Numbered from the stretch's first letter, positions 25,774 to 33,894 are shown. The stretch: DNA of 38,689 bases from Pseudomonadota bacterium (GCA_018240325.1 JAFEFZ010000263.1:1-38689), one strand, 5' to 3'. Program-made: numbers and translations. Notes: a model not told the origin generated them from the letters alone.

Positions 25774-26709
25774 ATGTTCGAACTGGTGCTGCGCGCGCCC
25801 GAGGCGCTGGTCGAGGCGGCATCCGACGCACTCGCCGATGAACTCGGCGCGCTGTCGGTCTCGGTCGAGGATGCCGACGCCGGCGCGGACGACGAGCAGC
25901 CGCTGTTCGGCGAGCCCGGCCTTCCTGCGCCGCGGCCCGGCTGGCGCCAGTCGACCCTGAGCGCATTGTTCGCCGACGAAGCTGCGGCCACCGACGCCGC
26001 CGCACAGCTGCTGGCGCAGGGCTGGGCCGCGGGGCTGCAGCTGCAGGCCGTGCGGCCCGTGCCCGACCAGGACTGGGTGCGCATCACCCAGGCGCAGTTC
26101 ACGCCGGTGGCGGTGGCGCCGGGCTTCTGGATCGTGCCCAGCTGGCATGAGCCGCCGGCCGACGCGCAGAAGGCGATCCGCCTGGACCCGGGCCTGGCCT
26201 TCGGCACCGGCACCCACCCGACCACCCACCTGTGCCTGGCCTGGATCGCGGCGCAGGCAGCTGCCTGGGCCGCGGCACCGCCCACGGTGCTCGACTACGG
26301 CTGCGGCTCCGGAATCCTGGCCATCGCCGCCGCGCTGCACGGCGCCGCGGCCGTGACCGCGGTGGACATCGACCCTGCGGCCGTGCAGGCCACCCGGGCT
26401 AATGCCGCGGCCAACGGCGTGACGGTGGCGGCCGGGCTGCCCAAGGATGCCGCCGGCCGCCATGACGTGGTGCTGGCCAACATTCTGGCCACGCCGCTGA
26501 AGCTGCTGGCCCCAGTGCTGGCCGAGCGGCTGGCGCCCGGCGGCCATCTGGTGCTGGCCGGCATCCTCGAGCGCCAGGCCGACGAATTGCGCGCTGCCTA
26601 TGCGCCGTGGCTGGCGCTGCAGGTGCAGGCGCAGCGCGAAGGCTGGATCCTGATGGCCGGCCGCCGCCACGAGGAAGAGGAGCGCGGCCTCCGGGGGCCC
26701 CTGCCTTGA
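25774..26709 (+). CDS. prmA: Ribosomal protein L11 methyltransferase
   Basis: PrmA trimethylates lysines of ribosomal protein L11 using S-adenosylmethionine. The 311-residue protein has the N-terminal L11-recognition domain (MFELVLRAPEALVEAAS), the conserved LDPGLAFGTGTHPTTHLCL, then the methyltransferase fold with the SAM motif LDYGCGSGILAIAA, the acidic VTAVDIDPAA and the NILATPLKLL signature. The order accC-prmA is widespread in beta- and gammaproteobacteria. The stop overlaps the likely TTG start of the next gene. Confidence 0.97.
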   Translation: MFELVLRAPEALVEAASDALADELGALSVSVEDADAGADDEQPLFGEPGLPAPRPGWRQSTLSALFADEAAATDAAAQLLAQGWAAGLQLQAVRPVPDQDWVRITQAQFTPVAVAPGFWIVPSWHEPPADAQKAIRLDPGLAFGTGTHPTTHLCLAWIAAQAAAWAAAPPTVLDYGCGSGILAIAAALHGAAAVTAVDIDPAAVQATRANAAANGVTVAAGLPKDAAGRHDVVLANILATPLKLLAPVLAERLAPGGHLVLAGILERQADELRAAYAPWLALQVQAQREGWILMAGRRHEEEERGLRGPLP

Positions 26710-27845
26710 GCCTGGCCACCCGTTGCCCCGCCTGCGGCACGGTGTTCCGGGTCGTCCCCGACCAGCTGAAGGTGTCCGATGGCTGGGTGCGCTGCGGCCG
26801 ATGCAGTGATGTGTTCGACGCGTCGAAGGCATTGTTCGATCTCGACAGCGGCAGCCTGGCGCAGCGGCCGCCGGCGCCGACTGCCGCCCCGATGCCGCCG
26901 GCCGACGCGACCAACGACGAACCGCAGGCTCGCGCGGCGATCCGCGCAGCGGCAGACATGCCGCCGCCGGCCGACGCGTCGCCCGCCGATCCGCGCCCGG
27001 GTGAGATTCCCAACGCTTGGCCGGTCACGACGGCCGACGCGCGCGCCGACGGCAGCGCACCGGCCGCCGACGCTTCGCCACCCGAGGAAACGGCCGCCCC
27101 GTCATCCGCCGCCCCCGAGGCGCCCGCCGCATCGGTCGATGTCGCGCCGCCGAAACCCGCACCCATCGATTCCACTCCAGCCGATCTGGCGCAAGCCGAT
27201 TTCGCACCCGCCGACTCCGCAACGGGCAAATCCAACCCCGTCGAGCCCGCACCCTCCGAGCCCGCACCGGCCGAGCCCGCGTCAGCCGAACCCGCATCAG
27301 CCGCACCCGCCGAACGCGCGACGCCGCCGCAGCCGCTGCCCGGCTTCTTGGTGCGCGCGCAGCAGCGGCAGGCCGCGCGCCGCCGGCAGCGCCTGCCGCT
27401 GGCGCTGGCCGCTGCCGCCCTGGTGCTGCTGCTGGCCGGCCAGATCGGCCTGCACTTTCGCGACCTGATCGCCGTCAGCTGGCCGGCGACGCAGCCGGTG
27501 TTGGCGGCCGCCTGCCGCGCGCTCGGTTGCGAGTTGCGCGCGCCCCTGGCCATCGAGCAGGTCAGCGTCGAGTCGTTCACGCTGCGCCGCATCGAAGGCA
27601 CGCACAGCTACCTCCTGCAACTGGCGCTGCGCAGCCGTGCGCCGCACGACGTGCGCATGCCGGCGATCGACCTGACGCTCACCGACCTGCAAGGCCGCAC
27701 CCTCGTGCGCCGGATGCTCGACGCGCGCGACCTCGGTGCGGCCGGCGACCGCCTGGCGCCGCAGCGCGAGCTCACGCTGCAGGCGCTGGTCGATCTCGGC
27801 GAGCTGCCGGTGGCCGGCTATACCGCCGAGCTGTTCTATCCCTGA
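26706..27845 (+). CDS. Zinc-ribbon and DUF3426 membrane protein
   Basis: This is a conserved protein of unproven role, usually found after prmA in betaproteobacteria. The 379-residue chain begins with an MJ0042-type zinc ribbon: Cys7, Cys10, Cys30 and Cys33 in RCPACGTVFRV and WVRCGRCSDVFDA. A Pro/Ala-rich linker of about 190 residues follows, including repeated EPAPAEPAS-like units. One membrane segment lies at about 230-252, and the C-terminal DUF3426 domain lies outside by inference. The start is taken as the TTG overlapping the prmA stop (TTGA), since the ribbon begins only six residues later and no ATG precedes it. The length of the linker probably varies. Confidence 0.85.
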   Translation: MSLATRCPACGTVFRVVPDQLKVSDGWVRCGRCSDVFDASKALFDLDSGSLAQRPPAPTAAPMPPADATNDEPQARAAIRAAADMPPPADASPADPRPGEIPNAWPVTTADARADGSAPAADASPPEETAAPSSAAPEAPAASVDVAPPKPAPIDSTPADLAQADFAPADSATGKSNPVEPAPSEPAPAEPASAEPASAAPAERATPPQPLPGFLVRAQQRQAARRRQRLPLALAAAALVLLLAGQIGLHFRDLIAVSWPATQPVLAAACRALGCELRAPLAIEQVSVESFTLRRIEGTHSYLLQLALRSRAPHDVRMPAIDLTLTDLQGRTLVRRMLDARDLGAAGDRLAPQRELTLQALVDLGELPVAGYTAELFYP

Positions 27846-27847
27846 GG

Positions 27848-28217
27848 CGGCCTCGCACTGCGCGGGCTCGGAGTCCGTGTGTGGCTCGGTCAACCGCTCG
27901 TGACGCCCATCGCGCCCGCCACGGCGACGGCACTGCCCTGCGGCCCATGCTTGTTGCGGGCGTCCTGCGGCGCGCGCGGCCTTCGGCGGCGCAGCCGCAA
28001 GAAGGCTCGGCTGCCCGGTCGTACCGCCGCGGTCGTCGCCGTCGGGTTCACCACCGGTGGCCTCCATCGCGCGCAGCGGCCCCAGCGCACCGGGGCATTG
28101 GTCGAGCCTGGATTGCACCTGGCCCCAGCCTAGGCCGGAGTGGCGTCGCAGGTGCTGCTCGAAGCGCGCCTGCAGCACCCGCAGCACCCGCAGCAATCGA
28201 TCGCGTTTCGGCGGGCT
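27848..28217 (-). pseudogene. Decayed DUF4256 gene
   Basis: The minus strand carries a broken copy of a DUF4256 protein, a family of unknown function of about 190 residues. The N-terminal part is clear in one frame (28217 down to about 28038): LQARFEQHLRRHSGLGWGQ, then LRAMEATGGEPD. The likeness then moves to another frame, where DARNKHGPQGSAVAVAGAMG (about 27964-27905) matches the family's DARKEHKPxxSA region, ending at a stop at 27890. A short further match (LTEPHT, about 27880) is in the first frame. The C-terminal third is missing, ending at the stop of the DUF3426 gene. At least two frameshifts and a truncation mark it as non-functional. The family match is from memory. Confidence 0.7.
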
Positions 28218-28392
28218 CAGAGGCTGAGAGGCTTTCGGCCGTGCCCGAAAGGCGCACCGGAACGCGTCGGATCCAGGCGCAAGGCGCAGCCATCGCTCGG
28301 GCCATGGCGAGCATTTGCACCGACGAGCCGGCGTGCTCCGGCGTGCTCCGGCGTGCAAGGCGGGCATGGGCGAAAGCCTCCCAGCCTCTCAG
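28216..28392. repeat. 177-base element with 32-base inverted ends
   Basis: The arms 28216-28247 and 28361-28392 are inverted copies matching at 28 of 32 positions; both contain GAGGCTTTCG or its complement. The 113-base centre has three 10-base tandem units, CCGGCGTGCT, at 28328-28357 (the last differs in its final base). No target duplication is evident outside the arms. It touches the 5' end of the DUF4256 pseudogene. It may be a non-autonomous mobile element (MITE-like) or a structured RNA. Confidence 0.7.
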
Positions 28393-28452
28393 GGCCATGC
28401 CCTGCCGGGCGCTCTCACGGAAACGTCGGGCTGCGCCCCGAAGTTTCCTTGA

Positions 28453-28500
28453 CCCCCAACGGGGGCTGGGCTGGGCGCAGCCCGGCCCCGGGGGTGCTCA
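28453..28500. repeat. GC hairpin repeat after the PfkB gene (family copy 3)
   Basis: CCCCC-AAC-GGGGG is followed by GGGCTG-GGCG-CAGCCC and CCGGCCCCGGGGG. The CGCAGCCCGGCC core is shared with 12290-12331, and the CCCCC/GGGGG pair with 20267-20278. It abuts the stop of the minus-strand kinase gene and probably helps end its transcript. Confidence 0.5.
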
Positions 28501-29439
28501 GAAGGGCCAGGCGCCGTAGTGCGATTCGTAGACCGACCGGATCTGCGCCAGAGTCGGCTGGTGGTTCTGGCAGCCCTGCACCGCGATCTTGATCGAGCCG
28601 AGCACGCTGCCGAGCTGCGCCCCCGCCAGCAGCGGCAGCCCTTTGGCCAGCGCCAGCAGCAGCCCGGCGCGGTAGGCGTCGCCGCAGCCGGTCGGGTCGC
28701 GCACTTCGGCCGCCGGCACCACCGGCACCGCCTGCTGCTCGCCGCCGTGGTGGATCACCGAGCCTTCGCCGCCGCGGGTCACGATCAGCGTGTCCACCCG
28801 CCGCGCCAGCTGCGCCAGCGTCAGGCCGGTCTTGTCGGCGACGAGTTCGGCCTCGTAGTCGTTGCACACCAGCACCGGCGCCAGTTCGATCAGCTCCAGC
28901 AGTTCGGGCCCGCTGAACAGCACGATGTTCTGCCCCGGGTCGAGCACGAACGGGATCTTCGCGTCGGCCATCTGGCGCGCATGCAGCTGCATCGCGTCCT
29001 TCGCGTCGGGCCCCACCAGCCCGCAGGCGACCGCACCCGCCTGCGCGACCGGGATCCGCGCCGAAAGGCTCATCGCGCCCGGGTGGAAGCCGGCGAGCTG
29101 GTTGTTGTGCAGGTCGGTGACGATGAAGCACTGCGCGGTGTAGCTGTCCGCGGCGGCGACCAGGCAGCTCGCGTCGATACCCCAGCGGCGGCAGTGCTCG
29201 AGGTAGGGCCCGAAGTCGTCGCCGACCATGCCGATCGGCACCGGCTCGCCGCCCACCAGCTTGTAGTTGTAGGCGATGTTGCCGGCGCAGCCGCCGTATT
29301 CGCGGCGCATGCGCGGCGACAGGAACGACAGGTTGATCTTGTGGATCTGGTCGGGGAGGATGTGGTCGGTGAACTGGCCTTCGAACACCATGATCGTGTC
29401 GTAGGCCATCGAGGCGGCGATCGCGGCGCGCAGGGTCAT
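28498..29439 (-). CDS. PfkB-family sugar kinase, adenosine kinase-like
   Basis: This is a ribokinase/PfkB fold kinase, most like the proteobacterial group annotated as adenosine kinase, which would convert adenosine to AMP. The 313-residue protein opens MTLRAAIAASMAYDTIMVFE, then FGGCAGNIAYN-type substrate motif (here YGGCAGNIAYNYKLVGG), and the C-terminal PfkB signature DPTGCGDAYRAGLL with the catalytic Asp. NDYEAELVADKTGL marks the ATP region. Length is normal. The substrate cannot be settled from sequence alone. No Shine-Dalgarno is obvious. It is convergent with the pseudogene region. Confidence 0.88.
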   Translation of the reverse strand: MTLRAAIAASMAYDTIMVFEGQFTDHILPDQIHKINLSFLSPRMRREYGGCAGNIAYNYKLVGGEPVPIGMVGDDFGPYLEHCRRWGIDASCLVAAADSYTAQCFIVTDLHNNQLAGFHPGAMSLSARIPVAQAGAVACGLVGPDAKDAMQLHARQMADAKIPFVLDPGQNIVLFSGPELLELIELAPVLVCNDYEAELVADKTGLTLAQLARRVDTLIVTRGGEGSVIHHGGEQQAVPVVPAAEVRDPTGCGDAYRAGLLLALAKGLPLLAGAQLGSVLGSIKIAVQGCQNHQPTLAQIRSVYESHYGAWPF

Positions 29440-29682
29440 GGCGGCGGCAGGCTCGTGGCAAAGGGGCGGCGAGCATAGCCGATGGCCCGCGTCCGCTGCC
29501 TGGGCGCTGCGGCGGCTCGGCCACCGCAGCCAAGGCGCCGCTCGGGTCGGCGCGGGCCCGTACCGCCAGACGCTGCACCGGCGGCACGCAACCGGCGCCG
29601 CGCCCGCGGGCTTCGGGCCCGGCCGGCCGCCGCCCCGGGCCGCTGTGCACAATCGCAGGTCTTGCCGCTGCCGGAGCCGCTG

Positions 29683-30306
29683 ATGAAGCTCTACGTCGCC
29701 CCGCGTGCGCCCAACCCGCGCCGCGTCACCCTGTTCGTCGCCGAGAAGGGCATCACCGGCCTCGACATCGTACAGGTGGACCTGGGCGCCACCGAGCACT
29801 TCGGCGCGCCCTTTCGCGCCAGGAGCCCGTATGCGAAGGTGCCGGTGCTCGAGCTCGACGACGGCCGGCACCTGAGCGAATCGCGCGCGATCTGCAGCTG
29901 GCTCGAAGGCCTGCACCCGCAGCCCAACCTGATGGGCGAGGGTTTCGAGGAGCGCGCCTTCATCGAGATGGCCGACCGGCAGGTGGAGCTGTACTTCTTC
30001 GGCACCGTCGCCAACGCGATCCGCCACACCCACCCGGGGCTGGCGCCGCTGGAGCAGCCGCAGTTCGCCGAGTTCGGCGCCTCGCAAGGGCGCAAGCTGC
30101 GCGAGATCGCGCGCCAGCTCGACGAACAGCTGGCGCGCCAGCCCTACATCGCAGGCGGGCGCTTCACCATCGCCGACATCACGGCGCTGTGCGCGCTGGA
30201 TTTCGCGCGCGGGCTGCTGAAGTTCCGCGCGGGCGACGAAGGCTTCGCGCATCTGCAGGCCTGGCGCGACCGGATGGCCGAACGGCCGGCACTGCGCGCC
30301 GGCTGA
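29683..30306 (+). CDS. Glutathione S-transferase-like protein
   Basis: This is a cytosolic GST-fold protein that would conjugate or reduce substrates with glutathione. The 207-residue chain starts MKLYVAPRAPNPRRVTLFVAEKG (thioredoxin-like domain), with the cis-proline and glutathione-binding segment AKVPVLELDDGRHLSESRAI. The helical C-terminal domain includes FTIADITALCALDFA, the usual N-cap aspartate region. A GGAG lies 7 bases before the ATG; CACAAT at 29648-29653 may be its -10 box. The next gene starts 3 bases after the stop. Confidence 0.9.
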   Translation: MKLYVAPRAPNPRRVTLFVAEKGITGLDIVQVDLGATEHFGAPFRARSPYAKVPVLELDDGRHLSESRAICSWLEGLHPQPNLMGEGFEERAFIEMADRQVELYFFGTVANAIRHTHPGLAPLEQPQFAEFGASQGRKLREIARQLDEQLARQPYIAGGRFTIADITALCALDFARGLLKFRAGDEGFAHLQAWRDRMAERPALRAG

Positions 30307-30309
30307 GCG

Positions 30310-31029
30310 ATGGACGAGGGCTGCGCCACCGGCGGCGCCACGGCGGCGTCGGCAGCCGCTGGGATCGTGGCTGCGGCAGCAGCCCCGATCGCCTCAGCCA
30401 AGGGTCAGCCGGTGCCGGCGCAGCCCGGGCCGCTGCCGCTCGAGTCTCTCGGCCTCGGGCCGGGCAGCGCGCCGTCTACGCTGCAGCACGCGGCCGAACA
30501 GCTCGCATCGGAGGTGCCGCTGGTCGGCCACATGGCGCAGGTCATGCCGGCGGCGGACTTCGTCTTCGGCGGCCTGATGCTGCTGGCGATCATGCTGATC
30601 CACGCCACCGGCATGCGCATGCTGACCAACCGCTTCGAATCGGGGCTGCAGCACCCGGGCGTGCGCCGCTCGACCTGGCGGCCCGACCTGCTGCTGGGCG
30701 CCGTCGTCGGGTCGATGCTGCTGATCCACCTGAGCGAGATCTTCGTGTGGTCGGCGGCCCTCGTCTACAGCGGGCTGGTGCCCGACTGGCGCGCCGCCGG
30801 CTTCTTTGCCGCCAATACCTACACCACCGTCGGCTACGGCAACTTCGTGCTGCCCTTTGGCTGGCACATGCTGGCGCCGATCATCGCGATCTCGGGCCTG
30901 TTCACCTTCGGCTGGACCGGCAGCGTGCTGGTCGAAGTGGTGCGCGGCTGCCAGGCGGCGAAGAAGGCCGCAGTGATGGCGCGCGCCACCAAGCGGCAGC
31001 GCGGCGGCAAGGCCGCCCCCCCTGGATAG
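30310..31029 (+). CDS. Two-pore-helix potassium channel-like membrane protein
   Basis: This looks like a small ion channel subunit. The 239-residue protein has an Ala/Pro-rich N-terminal stretch of about 75 residues. A membrane segment follows near 80-100 (FVFGGLMLLAIMLIHATG), then one near 128-150 (LLLGAVVGSMLLIHLSEIFVW), a pore loop with the potassium selectivity filter TTVGYG at residues 172-177, and a last helix near 185-210. The C-terminus is Lys/Arg-rich. It has no RCK/TrkA-N domain. It starts 3 bases after the GST-like gene, without a visible ribosome site, so translational coupling is likely; a later start cannot be excluded. Confidence 0.82.
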   Translation: MDEGCATGGATAASAAAGIVAAAAAPIASAKGQPVPAQPGPLPLESLGLGPGSAPSTLQHAAEQLASEVPLVGHMAQVMPAADFVFGGLMLLAIMLIHATGMRMLTNRFESGLQHPGVRRSTWRPDLLLGAVVGSMLLIHLSEIFVWSAALVYSGLVPDWRAAGFFAANTYTTVGYGNFVLPFGWHMLAPIIAISGLFTFGWTGSVLVEVVRGCQAAKKAAVMARATKRQRGGKAAPPG

Positions 31030-31105
31030 CGGCGCGCAGCGGCCGCCCGAGCCGGCCGCCCCGCGTGACGGGCGCGCTTGCCGGGTCGAGGGCGTCGGCC
31101 ACCGC

Positions 31106-31190
31106 GACCAGGTCGACCAGGTCGGCCATCTCTTCCACCTCGACCACTTCAGCCGCCTCGATCGCCTCGACCGCCTCGACCGCCTCGACC
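31106..31190. repeat. Nine-base tandem repeats in a 280-base gap
   Basis: Two GACCAGGTC units (31106-31123) and four GCCTCGACC-type units (31155-31190, the first with one change) lie between the channel gene and the TPP enzyme gene. In one minus-strand frame they read as an acidic VEAVEAVEAIEA...MADLVDLV segment with typical codon choice, but no convincing start, so no gene is called. The rest of the gap (31030-31309) shows only GC-rich spacer. Confidence 0.75.
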
Positions 31191-31297
31191 GTCGACGCTG
31201 GATTGCCAGGGTGGGCCGCGTTGACCTTCGTCAACCCCCGCCCCCGGCCGCGGCGGCCGGCACCGCGGCGGCGGGTTCGGGCGCCCGCGCCGCGTGG

Positions 31298-31303
31298 TGC
31301 AAT
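31298..31303 (+). promoter_or_regulatory. Candidate -10 box giving a leaderless mRNA
   Basis: TGCAAT ends 6 bases before the ATG at 31310, with no room for a Shine-Dalgarno. The layout is the same as at 17272 and 22144. Confidence 0.4.
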
Positions 31304-31309
31304 CGGCGC

Positions 31310-33061
31310 ATGAGCACACCCTCTTCCCCCCAGCACGGCGGCGAGCGCGTCGCCGCCGCCCTCGCCGCCGCCGGCACCACCCACGTCTTCACGCTGTGCG
31401 GCGGCCACATCTCGCCGATCCTGGTCGCGGCCAAGGCACGCGGCATCGAGATCGTCGACGTACGCGACGAGGCCACCGCCGCCTTCGCCGCCGACGCGCA
31501 TGCGCGCCTGTCGGGCCGCACCGGAGTGGCCGCCGTCACCGCCGGGCCCGGGCTGACCAACACGCTGACCGCGCTGAAGAACGCGCAGGCCGCGCAGAGC
31601 CCGCTGCTGCTGATCGGCGGCGCCGCGCCCACCGCGCTGCAAGGCCGCGGCGCGCTGCAGGACATCGAGCAGCAGCCGCTGGTGGCGCCGCACGTCAAGT
31701 GGATGAAGCAGGTGCGCCGCGTCGCCGACCTCGGCCCGGCCGTCGAGGAGGCGCTGGCAGTCGCGCGCGAAGGCGTGCCCGGCCCCGTCTTCGTCGAGTG
31801 CCCGGTGGACCTGCTGTACGACGAGGCGTCGATCCGCGGCTGGTACACCGACGCCGCGGGCAAGGGCAACTCGCTCGGCGACCGCGCGCTGCGCTGGTAC
31901 CTCGGGCGCCACGCCGACCAGCTGTTCGCCGGCGCTGCCGAAGGCTACGTGCCGCAGGCGCGCGCAGTCGAACAGCCGCAGGCGATGGCCAGCGTGGTCG
32001 AGCGCGCCGCGGCCGCGCTCGCCCGCGCCGAGCGGCCGCTGATGGTGATCGGCAGCCAGGCGGTGGTCGACGCCGGCAGCGCCCCGGCGCTGGCCGATGC
32101 GGTGGAACGGCTGGGCGTGCCGGTGTACCTGTCGGGCATGGCGCGCGGCCTGCTCGGCCGCGACCACCCGCTGCAGCGCCGCCACGCGCGCCGCAACGCG
32201 CTGCGCGAGGCCGACTGCGTGCTGCTGGCGGGCGTGCCCTGCGACTTCAGGCTCGACTACGGCGGCCACATCCGCCGCTCGGCCACGCTGATCGCCGCCA
32301 ACCGCAGCGCCAAGGATGCGCGCCTGAACCGCCGGCCCGACATCGCCGCGATCGGCGACGCCGGCGCCTTCATCGGCGCCTTGGCGGCGCGGCTCGACGA
32401 AGGCGCCGCCCGGCGCGAGCCCTGGCTGGGCACGCTGGCCGAGCGCGATGCGCAGCGTGAGGCCGAGATCGATGCGCAGGCCGCCAAGCGCGGCCGGCAC
32501 GTCAACCCGGTGGCGCTGTTCCGCGCGCTCGAGCGCATCGCCGCCGACGACGCGGTGTTCGTCGCCGACGGCGGCGACTTCGTCGCCACCGCGTCGTACA
32601 TCCTGCGCCCGCGCGGCCCGCTGGCCTGGCTGGACCCGGGCGCCTTCGGCACATTGGGTGTAGGTGCCGGCTTCGTGCTGGGTACGGCGTCGATCCGCCC
32701 GCAAAGCCAGACCTGGCTGGTCTGGGGCGACGGCGCCAGCGGCTTCGGCCTGGCCGAGATCGACACCCTCGTGCGGCACCGCGTGCCGGTCATCATACTG
32801 GTCGGCAACGACGCCGGCTGGACGCAGATCGCGCGCGAACAAGTCAAGATGCTCGGCGATGATGTCGGCACCGTGCTCGCGCGGACGGCCTACCACGAGG
32901 TCGCGCGCGGCTTCGGCGCCGAGGGCCTGGAACTCAGGCGCGATGCCGACGTCGAAGCGGTCTTGACCAAGGCCGCCGCGCTGGCGGCGGCGGGCAGGCC
33001 GGTGCTGGTGAACGTATGGCTGGACAAGACGGCGTTTCGCGAGGGCTCGATCTCGATGTGA
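31310..33061 (+). CDS. Thiamine diphosphate-dependent enzyme, acetolactate synthase/ILVBL-like
   Basis: This is a TPP enzyme of the acetolactate synthase superfamily; it resembles the ILVBL/2-hydroxyacyl-CoA lyase-like branch more than IlvB proper. The 583-residue protein starts [18 protein letters not shown]. The cofactor-activating Glu54 is in [33 protein letters not shown] and the ILVBL-like [21 protein letters not shown] follow. The TPP-binding motif is [17 protein letters not shown] ... GNDAGW. There is no small regulatory subunit (ilvN) next to it. It stands alone, so the substrate, perhaps a 2-hydroxyacyl-CoA or a 2-keto acid, is a guess. Confidence 0.88.
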   Translation: MSTPSSPQHGGERVAAALAAAGTTHVFTLCGGHISPILVAAKARGIEIVDVRDEATAAFAADAHARLSGRTGVAAVTAGPGLTNTLTALKNAQAAQSPLLLIGGAAPTALQGRGALQDIEQQPLVAPHVKWMKQVRRVADLGPAVEEALAVAREGVPGPVFVECPVDLLYDEASIRGWYTDAAGKGNSLGDRALRWYLGRHADQLFAGAAEGYVPQARAVEQPQAMASVVERAAAALARAERPLMVIGSQAVVDAGSAPALADAVERLGVPVYLSGMARGLLGRDHPLQRRHARRNALREADCVLLAGVPCDFRLDYGGHIRRSATLIAANRSAKDARLNRRPDIAAIGDAGAFIGALAARLDEGAARREPWLGTLAERDAQREAEIDAQAAKRGRHVNPVALFRALERIAADDAVFVADGGDFVATASYILRPRGPLAWLDPGAFGTLGVGAGFVLGTASIRPQSQTWLVWGDGASGFGLAEIDTLVRHRVPVIILVGNDAGWTQIAREQVKMLGDDVGTVLARTAYHEVARGFGAEGLELRRDADVEAVLTKAAALAAAGRPVLVNVWLDKTAFREGSISM

Positions 33062-33235
33062 GCGTGCCGGCGCGGGCGCCGGGCGGGTTCAGACTCCGGG
33101 CATCGTCATGCCGCATGGCAACGTGCAGCCGCCCGGTCCGCCGGCCGCGATCACATCCGGCTACCAATCGTCACAGCATTGCCGCACGAGCGTGAAAAGA
33201 TGGCGCCGGCAAACCCGAGCACGAAGGACATCACC

Positions 33236-33688
33236 ATGGCCGACGAATTCGACGACGACCTGTTGACGCCGCCCGAGCGGCCCGCTGACATCGGCACCGC
33301 CCCGTCGGCCGAGGCCGCGCGCCAGCGTCTGCCCGAGTTGATCGCCGAGTTCTACCGCAACGCCACCGCGCCGCTGCGCAAGCGGCTGGTGGAATGCCTG
33401 CTGCGTCCGGTGGGGCCGCTGGGCCTGGTGGCGGTGGCCGCAGGAGCCTTCGGCGCGCTGCTGCAGCGCGGCAGTTATCGCGGCGTGACCGTAGCGCTCG
33501 ACGACGCCGCGCGGATCTCGCCCGAGCAGGTGTTCGAGCTGGCCAGCTACGTCGAGCAGGTCGATCCCGACACCTTCCTGCAGCTGATGCCGTTGCTGGA
33601 CAAGGGGACGCTGGGCATGGCCGGCGTCGCCGCGTCGATGCTGCTGCTGGCGCTGCAGGCGTGGCGGCTGCGCCGGCAGCGCACCTGA
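33236..33688 (+). CDS. Small membrane protein of unknown function
   Basis: I do not recognise this protein. The 150-residue chain starts MADEFDDDLLTPPERP, has AAGGA before the ATG, an amphipathic stretch (RLPELIAEFYRNATAPLRKRL), a hydrophobic segment at about 60-80 (GPLGLVAVAAGAFGALLQ), a polar middle (ISPEQVFELASYVEQVDPDTF), and a second hydrophobic segment near 125-143, ending in RLRRQRT. It is probably a two-pass inner membrane protein with both ends inside. Codon use matches the neighbours. It stands alone ahead of the molybdate genes. Confidence 0.7.
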   Translation: MADEFDDDLLTPPERPADIGTAPSAEAARQRLPELIAEFYRNATAPLRKRLVECLLRPVGPLGLVAVAAGAFGALLQRGSYRGVTVALDDAARISPEQVFELASYVEQVDPDTFLQLMPLLDKGTLGMAGVAASMLLLALQAWRLRRQRT

Positions 33689-33863
33689 TCCCGGCCGCCG
33701 AGCAACGGCAGCGCCGGCGCGGCTCGGCGCGGCGCCGCCGCGTTCGCGCGGACCCACGCATCGTCGCTGACCCTGTGTGCCGGCAGCGGCACGCCGCCGG
33801 TCGCCCATCCCCAGCCACGCCCCTCCTTGCCCGGATGCCGGCCGGCAGCCCATGCAGCGGCGC

Positions 33864-33869
33864 TATACT
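33864..33869 (+). promoter_or_regulatory. Candidate -10 box of the mod operon
   Basis: TATACT lies directly before the proposed ModE box and 25 bases before the modB ATG. The surroundings are the most AT-rich of this region. No good -35 is visible 17 bases upstream. Confidence 0.45.
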
Positions 33870-33893
33870 CGTTATGTAATCAGATAAATAGCG
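33870..33893. promoter_or_regulatory. Candidate ModE operator over the modB start
   Basis: A 24-base imperfect palindrome has arms CGTTAT and ATAGCG with a 12-base centre; 7 of the outer 9 positions pair. This size and arm sequence match the ModE operator of E. coli as I remember it. It ends one base before the modB ATG and adjoins a TATACT box, so ModE with molybdate could block the promoter. modE is the last gene of the same operon. Confidence 0.65.
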
Positions 33894-33894
33894 C

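Noticed and set aside
23464-26832. A 1122-codon minus-strand open frame opposite accB, accC and prmA
   Set aside because: It mirrors three well-known conserved genes and has no recognisable domain.
30902-32896. A 664-codon minus-strand open frame opposite the TPP enzyme
   Set aside because: It has no domain likeness, and the plus strand gives a clear TPP enzyme; only the short repeat part at 31080-31260 is kept as a weak observation.
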